From Spirochaetales bacterium (GTDB lineage Bacteria > Spirochaetota > Spirochaetia > DSM-27196 > SLAA01): a DNA stretch of 6,984 nucleotides. Location of the stretch: positions 1 to 6,984 of the forward strand of contig SLBH01000080.1 in assembly GCA_007126415.1 (NCBI GenBank). The letters run 5' to 3'. The position numbers were made by a program, and so were the translations under genes. Positions 1 to 6,631 of this stretch are shown here, piece after piece. The notes beneath the pieces were generated by a model, which ran no database searches, was not told where the DNA came from, and saw only the letters and a list, made by a program, of their open reading frames with translations. Position 1 is the first letter of the stretch; each line of letters starts with the position of its first letter.

Positions 1-261
1 CACGCACGAGTTTACGGGCGCGTGCAAGGTGTGGGGTTTCGGTTTTTCGTGCAGGCGCAGGCAAGGCGGCTCGGGTTGCGCGGCTGGGTGCGCAACGATT
101 ACGACGGCTCGGTGGAGCTGAGCTGCGAGGGCGGCACTAGTAGCGTTGAACGCTTTCTCAAGCAACTCAAGAAAGGTCCGCCGGGGGCCCGCGTAGACCG
201 CGTGGAGTCCTCCCCCATGCAGTATCAAGGCCTGTACCGCGGTTTCACGATCGAGCCGTAG
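1..261 (+). CDS. acyP: Acylphosphatase, 5' end outside the window
   Basis: Acylphosphatase hydrolyses the carboxyl-phosphate bond of acyl phosphates such as 1,3-bisphosphoglycerate, acetyl phosphate or carbamoyl phosphate. It is a small cytosolic alpha/beta-sandwich enzyme of about 90 residues. The frame is open from base 1, and the 86 visible residues (HARVYGRVQGVGFRFFVQ at the start) are nearly the whole protein, so only a few N-terminal residues are missing. The phosphate-binding loop GRVQGVGFR lies at visible residues 6-14. R14 corresponds to the catalytic Arg and N32 (in GWVRNDYDG) to the catalytic Asn; their 18-residue spacing matches the family (Arg23/Asn41 in animal enzymes). The C-terminus YRGFTIEP is also typical. 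The GTG at position 22 could be mistaken for a start, but it falls inside the catalytic loop, so the real start lies upstream. The gene converges on enolase. Confidence 0.93.
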   Translation, partial: HARVYGRVQGVGFRFFVQAQARRLGLRGWVRNDYDGSVELSCEGGTSSVERFLKQLKKGPPGARVDRVESSPMQYQGLYRGFTIEP

Positions 262-262
262 C

Positions 263-294
263 GCCCCGGCGGGGCCCGCTGCAGACCTGCAGCG
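263..294. terminator. Two tandem GC hairpins between convergent acyP and eno
   Basis: Two perfect inverted repeats lie in the 60 bp between the facing stop codons. One is GCCCC-GGC-GGGGC at 263-275. The other is CGCTGCA-GACC-TGCAGCG at 277-294. Neither is followed by a T-run on either strand, so they are not textbook intrinsic terminators. Their position suggests 3'-end structures that could serve both genes, by termination or by protecting mRNA ends. Confidence 0.4.
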
Positions 295-321
295 AGCAAC
301 CGGCCGGAACAGCGGAGCGCC

Positions 322-1617
<1,296 letters not shown>

Positions 1618-1665
1618 TTGTTTCAGTCTCCTATTCGTGTAAGAATTATCGGCTTGCTCGGCTAC

Positions 1666-1694
1666 AGCGTATGCGCGGCCGGCTCGGCTGTCAA
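1666..1694 (-). promoter_or_regulatory. Predicted eno promoter (TTGACA-17-TACGCT)
   Basis: Reading the minus strand, a perfect -35 TTGACA lies at 1689-1694, followed after exactly 17 nt by TACGCT at 1666-1671 (three of six matches to TATAAT, including the key TA...T). Transcription would begin near 1659, giving a leader of about 40 nt that carries the AGGAG site. Confidence 0.6.
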
Positions 1695-1706
1695 GCATCG
1701 GCGCCT

Positions 1707-1738
1707 CGGCGCAGCGGCGCAACGGCGCAGCGGCGGCG
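1707..1738. repeat. 8-bp tandem repeat between the eno and proS promoters
   Basis: Four contiguous 8-bp units are seen: CGGCGCAG, CGGCGCAA, CGGCGCAG and CGGCGGCG. The first three differ at one base only; the fourth is degenerate. The array lies between the outward-facing -35 boxes of eno (1694) and proS (1745). No function can be assigned; it might be a spacer, a protein-binding tract or slippage-prone simple sequence. Confidence 0.7.
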
Positions 1739-1744
1739 TGCTCC

Positions 1745-1773
1745 TTGACTGCAGGTACACCGGGGCCTACAAT
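1745..1773 (+). promoter_or_regulatory. Predicted proS promoter giving a leaderless mRNA
   Basis: TTGACT (1745-1750) and TACAAT (1768-1773) are separated by exactly 17 nt, each one mismatch from the sigma70 consensus. The start site expected 6-8 nt after the -10 falls at about 1780-1782. That is within two bases of, or on, the A of the proS ATG at 1782, leaving no room for a ribosome-binding site. None is visible in the preceding 20 nt. Confidence 0.7.
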
Positions 1774-1781
1774 ACGCCGAC

Positions 1782-3494
1782 ATGCGCTACACCGCCCTGT
1801 TTGCGACCACACTGCGACGTGCTCCTCACGGCTCCAAAGTACCGAGTTACCGGTTGTTGTCGCGCGCCGGGTACCTGCGCCAAACCGGACACGGGTTGTT
1901 TGCCTACCTGCCGCTCGGGATGCGCGTAATCCGCAAACTCAAGAAGATCATCAGCGCGGAGATGGACGCGCTCGGCGGGCAGGAGGCGTTGGCTCCGGTG
2001 GTGAGCGTGCCGGACGGCTGGCAGCGCAGCGGGCGCGACCGGCTCATCGGCGCGCATATGGCAGGCTTTCGCGACCGCTTCGGGCGGAACCTTGTCCTTT
2101 CTCCCACGCACGAGGAGGCGATGGTAGAGCTTGTGCGCTCAAGCGTCACCAGCTATCGTCAACTGCCGGTGTTTGTCTATCAGATTCAGACGAAGTTCCG
2201 CGACGAAGAACGCGCGCGCGGCGGCCTAATCCGGGCGCGCGAGTTTCTGATGAAGGACGGCTACTCCTTTCATCGAAGCTTCGCCGATCTCAACAACTTC
2301 TTCCCGAAGGTCTTTGCCGCGTACAAGCGTATCTTCGCTCGCTGCGGGCTCGAGGTCATTCCGGCCGAGGCCGGGGTGGGGTACATGGGCGGTGAGAAGT
2401 CGTTTGAGTTTCTGCTCCCGAGCGAGTCGGGTGACGACGCGGTAATTCGATGCCCCGGCTGCGGCTACACCGCCAATAGCGAGGTGGCGTTCGGCAATAT
2501 CGATATCGCGGCCGAGATGCCTGAGCCGATCAAACGCGTTGCAACTCCCGGCTGTCGCACCGTCGCGCAGCTTGCCAAGCACCTGGAGCTTCCGCGCAGC
2601 AAGATCGCGAAGCCGATGGTGTTCTCGAGCGAGCGCGGGCCGGTGCTCGCGGTGGTGCGGGCCGACCATGACGTGAGCGTCGAGAAGCTCACGCAGCTGC
2701 TGCACGAGCCGATTCACGGCGCCGCTCCGATTGAGGAACTGCAGCTCTACGGCTTGATCCCGGGGTACCTTTCGCCGATCGGCCTCGACAACGAGGTGCG
2801 CGAGCTCGATATGCACCTGCGTATCGTGGTCGATGAATCGGTCGCGAACACGCCGAACCTGGTGTACGGCAGCAACGAGCACGGATATCATTATCTCAAC
2901 GTAAACTTCGGCCGCGACTACGACGCCAAACTCGTCGCCGATATATCGCGCATAACCGCGGGGCACACCTGCTTCTACTGCGACACGCCGCTCGAGCGTT
3001 TGCGCGCGCTCGAGCTCGGCAATATCTTTCGCCTCGGCGACCACTACACCCGCCGGATGGAACTAACGCTGCACGACGAGCGCGGAAACTTGATCTATCC
3101 GCAGATGGGCTCGTACGGCATTGGGCTTGGACGGCTGATGGCCGCGATCGTCGAAAACAGTCACGACGAGGCCGGCATCATCTGGCCGCCCGAGATCGCA
3201 CCGTATCAAGTGTACCTCATGGCGATCGGCAAATCGGCCTCGATCAAGCGGCGCGCGGAGCAGCTCTACAAGCGGCTCGGCGAGCTGGCGCTGTTCGACG
3301 ACCGCAACGAGTCGGTTAGTGTGAAGTTCAAGGACGCCGACCTGCTCGGCATCCCGTATCGTATCGTAGTCTCTTCCACCACGTTGCAAGACTCCATGGT
3401 GGAGGTGCGCGAGCGCGCCGACGGCACCACCTATCGTGTGAGTGAGGATCAGATCCTCGACCGCATTCTCGGGGAGCAGGCACATGAAGTTTGA
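1782..3494 (+). CDS. proS: Prolyl-tRNA synthetase, bacterial type with editing insertion
   Basis: ProRS charges tRNA-Pro with proline in the cytosol; the bacterial form also clears Ala-tRNA-Pro with an inserted editing domain. The 570 residues match the usual length of about 570. Class II core: motif 1 around 42-73 (ending EALAPVV), motif 2 around 138-159 (KFRDEE through REFLMKDGYSF) and motif 3 at 443-455 (GSYGIGLGRLMAA). The editing insertion (INS, YbaK-like) spans about 224-400, with K274/K277 in SKIAKPM, the loop GYLSPIGL (328-335) and H370 in GYHY. The INS domain is bounded by CPGC (224-227) and CFYC (397-400), a possible four-Cys metal site. The anticodon-binding domain runs from about 470 to 565 (VKFKDADLLGIPYRIVV). 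The N-terminus MRYTALF is standard, so the ATG at 1782 is firm although no ribosome-binding site precedes it. The stop overlaps the next gene by 11 bp. Confidence 0.97.
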   Translation: MRYTALFATTLRRAPHGSKVPSYRLLSRAGYLRQTGHGLFAYLPLGMRVIRKLKKIISAEMDALGGQEALAPVVSVPDGWQRSGRDRLIGAHMAGFRDRFGRNLVLSPTHEEAMVELVRSSVTSYRQLPVFVYQIQTKFRDEERARGGLIRAREFLMKDGYSFHRSFADLNNFFPKVFAAYKRIFARCGLEVIPAEAGVGYMGGEKSFEFLLPSESGDDAVIRCPGCGYTANSEVAFGNIDIAAEMPEPIKRVATPGCRTVAQLAKHLELPRSKIAKPMVFSSERGPVLAVVRADHDVSVEKLTQLLHEPIHGAAPIEELQLYGLIPGYLSPIGLDNEVRELDMHLRIVVDESVANTPNLVYGSNEHGYHYLNVNFGRDYDAKLVADISRITAGHTCFYCDTPLERLRALELGNIFRLGDHYTRRMELTLHDERGNLIYPQMGSYGIGLGRLMAAIVENSHDEAGIIWPPEIAPYQVYLMAIGKSASIKRRAEQLYKRLGELALFDDRNESVSVKFKDADLLGIPYRIVVSSTTLQDSMVEVRERADGTTYRVSEDQILDRILGEQAHEV

Positions 3495-4401
3495 CCTGAC
3501 CAAGGAGCTGATCGACCAGATCATCTACGGGATGGAGGATCAGGAGCACGATTACTACGTCGACCTGCGGCGCCTTGAGCTGGTGGCCGAGCACGAGATC
3601 GAGGAGCCCGACGAGGATCGCTACGTGCTGATCCCGGAGTGGCGTCCGGTGGACGGCTACAATCTCATGGAACGCTTTCTGCAGCAGTTGCGAAACCCCA
3701 TATACCGCGAGCGGCTGCGCGAGATCCTCGCCTCGGGGCGCCGCGTGTTTCGACGCTTTAAGGACACCGTTAAGGAGCAGCCCGAGATCGAACGGATGTG
3801 GTACAGCTTCAAGGACCGCGAGATGCACCGGATGGTGTACGAATGGTACAACGATCTGCGCGAGGTCTGGGGCCTGGACCCCGTGGAGCCGGTCTACCAC
3901 GAGACCGAGGACCTAGTGCGCTCCGATTTCGAGGTCAAACAGGTGGACCCGGCTGAGTTCGGCGAGCTCCTCGAGCTCGACCGTGCCGCGTTCTTCGAGA
4001 TGATTCCGGAGGCCTCGCCGGAGTACGTAGAGCTACTCTATCATCGCCGACGTGCCGGTCTCGCCGCCCCAACCGACCCCGATTCGCGCGTCTTGCGCGC
4101 CTTTACCGCCGGCGGCGACCCGGCCGGGTTCCTCTGGGCGGTGGAGTACCCCGAGGTGGGGCTGGCGGTGGTGGCGCAGCTGCGCATCGAGCCCGAGTTC
4201 CGCGGGCTCGGCGTGGCGCGGGTGCTGCTCGAACGGTACAACGGCGTTGCCTACGAAGCAGGGCTCGCCGAGCTCGAGTTCGAACTCGGCGGTACCGCGC
4301 GCGGCATGGGCGACGCGCTGTCGAGGATGGGATTCGAGGTTGTGAGCGAAACCTTTGTGCTGGATCTCGACCGCTGGGGCCGCGAGCAACGCGGCGCCTG
4401 A
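3484..4401 (+). CDS. UPF0158 domain fused to GNAT acetyltransferase domain
   Basis: This 305-residue protein has two parts. Residues 1-128 resemble the UPF0158 family (function unknown): an N-terminal helix, then acidic sequence, RYVLIPEW, DGYNLMERFLQQL, and the basic/aromatic segment GRRVFRRFKDTV...WYSFKDREM...WYNDL. Residues 148-297 form a GNAT-type N-acetyltransferase domain. Its acetyl-CoA loop is R240-G-L-G-V-A245 after IEPEF, followed by the helix RVLLERYNGVA, and its last strand is FVLDLDR. The substrate is unknown. The start is the ATG at 3484, with GGGGAG at 3471-3476 and a 7-nt gap. An in-frame ATG at 3442 lies deep inside proS, lacks such a site and would add non-family sequence. 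The 11-bp overlap with proS implies co-transcription and probably coupled translation. A role linked to translation is possible, but the context alone supports it. Confidence 0.85.
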   Translation: MKFDLTKELIDQIIYGMEDQEHDYYVDLRRLELVAEHEIEEPDEDRYVLIPEWRPVDGYNLMERFLQQLRNPIYRERLREILASGRRVFRRFKDTVKEQPEIERMWYSFKDREMHRMVYEWYNDLREVWGLDPVEPVYHETEDLVRSDFEVKQVDPAEFGELLELDRAAFFEMIPEASPEYVELLYHRRRAGLAAPTDPDSRVLRAFTAGGDPAGFLWAVEYPEVGLAVVAQLRIEPEFRGLGVARVLLERYNGVAYEAGLAELEFELGGTARGMGDALSRMGFEVVSETFVLDLDRWGREQRGA

Positions 4402-4426
4402 GGCGCGCGCTCTTCGTGGCGCGCCT
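4401..4426. terminator. GC-rich hairpin between convergent genes
   Basis: AGGCGCGC (4401-4408) and GCGCGCCT (4419-4426) form a perfect 8-bp stem with a 10-nt loop. It starts on the last base of the UPF0158-GNAT stop codon, in the 77 bp separating that gene from the facing acyltransferase gene. There is no T-run, so it is a 3'-end structure rather than a certain terminator. The rest of the gap is GC-rich, with nothing else recognisable. Confidence 0.4.
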
Positions 4427-4478
4427 GCGCGTGGATCCGTGCGCTGCGCGTGCGCCGCCCGTGGACCCGCGTGCGTCG

Positions 4479-5366
4479 TCAGCTCCGGAGCAGCCTCGCG
4501 CGCACCTCTTGGGCCTTCTGGTGTAGCTCCTCGAGCTTGGCTCCGACCGCGTCGGCGGCGTATTGTTTGGCGTCTTCGCCGTCGGGCACCGTCCCGCGTG
4601 CGCCGTCGCGGAAGCTCTTGCAGTCCATCACGTCGCTTGCGTAGTACACCATGAGGTCGTTGTTGGGAACATCGGCGGTCATGTCCTCGCCGGGATCCAC
4701 ATGGAGAAGATTGCCGGCGGTTCCGATCATCACCATGTGATCGAACGACTTGAGGTAAGAATCGGTCTCTTTCACCGGGCGTTTGGTCTCGGGTTTGCCG
4801 GGCCGATAGCGGGTGCCGGCAGGGAACACCAGCACGATGCGCCCGTTATACTTATGGCGGATCATCTCGCGCAGCGCCGCGCGGTTGAGTTCGCGGCTGC
4901 GGCGGCTTTCGCGTTTGAGCTGCTCCGGGTCGGTGATGGAGTTCAGCGTGCGCGAGGGATAGATCACGATACGTGAGTACGACTCGGCGAACGCGAGCAC
5001 AAAGCGGTTTGAAATATTGAGCTTGAGCCCGGCGATCGAGATGATGCGGTCGGCAAAATCGGCGCCGGTGTCGCCGGCTTTCTGTAGCAGATAGTATAAA
5101 CCGGGGATATCAAAGTTGCTGTAGTGCTCCATCAGGATCAGGCAGGCTTTGCCTTGAGCCGAAAGCCGAGCGAGCTCCTCGAGGTTCTCGAAGTTCTCGA
5201 TACGGCTGCGGGGGTCGATCAGGTCGTCCACGATGCGGTTGACGAGCTCGCGGTTCTTGCGGTTGCCTTCCTGAAACACGTGTTCCTGCGTGACGTCCTC
5301 GGTTTGTTCCGAGTTCTTCACCATCTCGTACGCGATCTCTTTATACATGTCCTTGATGGAACTCAC
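4479..5366 (-). CDS. PlsC-like (lysophosphatidate/glycerophosphate) acyltransferase
   Basis: This 295-residue protein carries the acyltransferase signature H-x4-D at H81-D86 (MEHYSNFDIPGL). A motif-III-like FPAGTR lies at 181-186, followed by YRPGKPETKRPVKETDSYLKSF... with many basic residues. Proteins of this class transfer fatty acyl groups to glycerol-3-phosphate or 1-acylglycerol-3-phosphate in phospholipid synthesis. Two things differ from ordinary PlsC: motif III has Ala where FPEGTR has Glu, and no membrane-spanning segment is visible. It is therefore probably soluble or peripheral, and in that respect closer to plastid-type glycerophosphate acyltransferases. The acceptor is uncertain. 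The open frame extends to 5477, but I chose GTG at 5366, because GGGGAGG sits 8 nt upstream and the residues before it are not protein-like. It is transcribed alone, convergent with the UPF0158-GNAT gene. Confidence 0.85.
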   Translation of the reverse strand: MSSIKDMYKEIAYEMVKNSEQTEDVTQEHVFQEGNRKNRELVNRIVDDLIDPRSRIENFENLEELARLSAQGKACLILMEHYSNFDIPGLYYLLQKAGDTGADFADRIISIAGLKLNISNRFVLAFAESYSRIVIYPSRTLNSITDPEQLKRESRRSRELNRAALREMIRHKYNGRIVLVFPAGTRYRPGKPETKRPVKETDSYLKSFDHMVMIGTAGNLLHVDPGEDMTADVPNNDLMVYYASDVMDCKSFRDGARGTVPDGEDAKQYAADAVGAKLEELHQKAQEVRARLLRS

Positions 5367-5374
5367 GCTGATTG

Positions 5375-5381
5375 CCTCCCC
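5375..5381 (-). promoter_or_regulatory. Ribosome-binding site fixing a GTG start
   Basis: On the minus strand GGGGAGG lies 8 nt before GTG at 5366. It is the only strong purine site near the 5' end of the acyltransferase frame. It decides against both the upstream ATGs and the ATG at 5348 six codons further in. Confidence 0.8.
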
Positions 5382-5414
5382 AAGCTTGTTGTCGGTAATA
5401 CAGGTTGTGCGATG

Positions 5415-5428
5415 CGCCGTCGACGGCG
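5415..5428. repeat. 14-bp perfect palindrome in the acyltransferase leader
   Basis: CGCCGTCGACGGCG is a perfect 14-bp palindrome, 48 bp upstream of the acyltransferase GTG and downstream of its predicted promoter. In RNA it could form a 5-bp stem with a four-base UCGA loop. As DNA it could bind a dimeric regulator. No direct evidence favours either. Confidence 0.45.
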
Positions 5429-5496
5429 TGCAGACCAGCGGCACACGTGCCCTGCAAACGCTCCCCACGCGCATCAAAGCAGGGCCCGATGCGAGC

Positions 5497-5526
5497 AGAG
5501 TAGCTTCGAATATTCGGCGTTGTCAA
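5497..5526 (-). promoter_or_regulatory. Predicted acyltransferase promoter with a palindrome in its spacer
   Basis: Minus strand: a perfect -35 TTGACA lies at 5521-5526, with TACTCT at 5497-5502 after an 18-nt spacer. Transcription would begin near 5490, leaving a leader of about 120 nt. The spacer contains a perfect palindrome CGAATATTCG (5507-5516), placed where a bound protein would block or modulate the polymerase. A short inverted repeat CAAGC-TC-GCTTG (5524-5535) overlaps the -35 box. Confidence 0.5.
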
Positions 5527-5536
5527 GCTCGCTTGC

Positions 5537-5556
5537 GTTTGTGAGCGTTCGTGAGC
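5537..5556. repeat. 10-bp direct repeat upstream of the acyltransferase promoter
   Basis: GTTTGTGAGC (5537-5546) is followed at once by GTTCGTGAGC (5547-5556), nine of ten bases identical. The period is one helical turn and the pair sits just upstream of the -35 box (5526). This is the arrangement expected of an activator site, though chance cannot be excluded. Confidence 0.5.
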
Positions 5557-5609
5557 CCCGTGGTGCGATCATGGAGATCCGGCGGACGGAAAACTGTGCG
5601 TATGGTCCT

Positions 5610-5740
5610 CAGGATTTTGCAAAAACCTTAGCAATTACGCCAACCTTAACATCACGGATCAACCGCCGGTCGGCGCAAGTGCCTGAGGTTTGCGCGTTTG
5701 CTAAGGTTCATGCAACTGCTAAGGTTTTGGAAAAATCCTG
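5610..5740. repeat. 131-bp quasi-palindrome built from 18-bp-spaced AACCTTAGCA boxes
   Basis: Arms 5610-5651 and 5699-5740 are inverted repeats in a single continuous register. The outer 24 bases match at 22 positions and the full 42 at 34. Each arm contains direct repeats 18 bp apart: AACCTTAGCA (5624-5633) and AACCTTAACA (5642-5651) on the left; TGCTAAGGTT at 5699-5708 and 5717-5726 on the right. A weaker GCCTGAGGTT at 5681-5690 keeps the same period. The arms are markedly AT-richer than the surroundings. The 47-bp centre is GC-rich and holds CGCCG-GT-CGGCG (5664-5675). Flanks show no clear target duplication. It could be a mobile or REP/MITE-like repeat, a multi-site protein-binding region, or a long 3' stem-loop of the CBM48 gene transcript. 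It is not a recognised riboswitch or attachment site. Confidence 0.85.
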
Positions 5741-5762
5741 AAGAGACGGGGGCTATTGTCTT

Positions 5763-5811
<49 letters not shown>

Positions 5812-5815
5812 CGCG

Positions 5816-6565
5816 CTACGGCACCTGCAGCACCGAGACGCGGTTGCCTTCGCGGTTGTAGACGCGCCGCTCGTTAAGCGGGTCGGGCAGACGCTCGCCC
5901 GAGCTGATAAACTCGTAGTAATGCGTGCCGGCCGGTACGCGCAGGTGCAGGCGGTAGCGGCCCGGGCTTTCCTCGGTCATGCGGTGCATGTAGGGGTCCC
6001 AGTTGTTGAAGCTGCCGCTTACGAACACCCGCCGCCCGGGTTCGGTCTCGAAGTAGAACTCAACGTAGCGCTCCTCGTGCACCACCGGGCTCTCCGGCGG
6101 GGCCTCGCGTGGCTCGGGGAGCTCATAGATCGAGATCGGCACGCCGGTTCCGTCGAGGCGCGCCACCGGATTCTGCGGGTCGCGGCCCCAGAGACCGTCG
6201 GCCACCAAGCGGTACTCCAACTTCTCGACTCCCTCGGGAATTGGGTACATCAGGAAGTAGACATCGTTGCGGTTGCGATTGAATGTATGCTTGTGACGGT
6301 AGCTTTCGTGGGCGAACACCGCCGCCACGTAGCGCGGCGCAGGTGAAGGCTCGAGCGTGATCAGGACGTGATCGTCGAGCACGCGTGGCGGCCCGGCTTC
6401 CTCCAGGCCCATGAGGCGCAGCTCGGTCATGCGCTCGAACTGCTGAGCTCCGACGCCCGGCACCGAGCCGAGAGCCGTTGTTACAAGAAATACTGCTGCC
6501 GCCAAGAGAGAAGCTTTGCGTCGCTGCATATCTGTGCTATTGTTTTCATCGGAACCCAACGCCAC
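5816..6565 (-). CDS. Exported protein with two tandem CBM48-like (glycogen-binding-type) domains
   Basis: The 249-residue protein begins with a probable signal peptide: RRK at 15-17, hydrophobic core about 18-33, and likely cleavage after GVGA40 before QQ. There is no lipobox Cys. Two related immunoglobulin-like modules follow, at about 62-149 and 167-249, joined by a Pro/Glu-rich linker (150-163). The second has the classic GSFNNWDP (184-191) and PAGTHYYEF; the first has EGVEKLEYRLVADGLWGRDPQNP (111-133). The modules align through their 3' halves, indicating internal duplication. Families with this fold bind alpha-glucans or act as structural modules; no catalytic domain is present. I chose GTG at 6565 because AAGGAG (6574-6579) stands 8 nt upstream. 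The alternative ATG at 6529 gives a more compact signal peptide but has no ribosome-binding site. The ligand is not known. Confidence 0.8.
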   Translation of the reverse strand: MALGSDENNSTDMQRRKASLLAAAVFLVTTALGSVPGVGAQQFERMTELRLMGLEEAGPPRVLDDHVLITLEPSPAPRYVAAVFAHESYRHKHTFNRNRNDVYFLMYPIPEGVEKLEYRLVADGLWGRDPQNPVARLDGTGVPISIYELPEPREAPPESPVVHEERYVEFYFETEPGRRVFVSGSFNNWDPYMHRMTEESPGRYRLHLRVPAGTHYYEFISSGERLPDPLNERRVYNREGNRVSVLQVP

Positions 6566-6573
6566 GCCTTTAG

Positions 6574-6579
6574 CTCCTT
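6574..6579 (-). promoter_or_regulatory. Ribosome-binding site of the CBM48-like gene
   Basis: On the minus strand AAGGAG precedes GTG at 6565 by 8 nt. No comparable site stands before the in-frame ATG at 6529, so the GTG, with its longer and more acidic N-terminus, is favoured. Confidence 0.7.
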
Positions 6580-6618
6580 CGGTAGGTGACCGTCAGATTT
6601 CGACCAATCTTACCGACA

Positions 6619-6624
6619 ATTATA
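6619..6624 (-). promoter_or_regulatory. Perfect -10 box for the CBM48-like gene
   Basis: TATAAT is read on the minus strand within an AT island (6614-6633). It would start transcription near 6612 and leave a leader of about 47 nt containing AAGGAG. No good -35 is visible (best candidates TTCGAG or GTTCGA at 16-17 nt), so it may need an activator or the call may be wrong. Confidence 0.5.
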
Positions 6625-6626
6625 TA
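6621..6626 (+). promoter_or_regulatory. Possible -10 box for the rightmost gene, overlapping the divergent -10
   Basis: TATATA ends only 5 nt before the ATG at 6632, so a transcript from it would start about on the start codon. The -35 region (TTTCGA at 6598-6603, 17-nt spacer) is weak. It shares bases with the minus-strand TATAAT, so the two promoters could not be occupied at once. Confidence 0.35.
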
Positions 6627-6631
6627 CGAAT

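Noticed and set aside
1707..1738. GC-rich repeat as a CRISPR array.
   Set aside because: Units are contiguous 8-mers without spacers.
1618..1812. N-terminal extension of enolase by 65 residues.
   Set aside because: It has no family counterpart, runs over both divergent promoters and into proS, and the ATG at 1617 has a proper ribosome-binding site.
2226..3044. Long minus-strand open frame of 272 codons opposite proS.
   Set aside because: High GC content produces long antisense frames. The plus strand encodes a complete, well-conserved ProRS and the antisense translation shows no recognisable domain.
5610..5740. The quasi-palindrome as a complete MITE with target-site duplication.
   Set aside because: Flanking bases (tcct on the left, aaga on the right) are not a direct repeat, and pairing partly continues outward. 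The MITE label is kept only as one option.
5571..5741. Small plus-strand open frame of 56 codons spanning the quasi-palindrome, with an apparent six-residue period (AKVHAT, AKVLEK).
   Set aside because: No ribosome-binding site precedes the ATG. The period is simply the 18-bp DNA repeat read in codons. The protein would be encoded by both arms of an inverted repeat, which is better explained by a DNA or RNA element.
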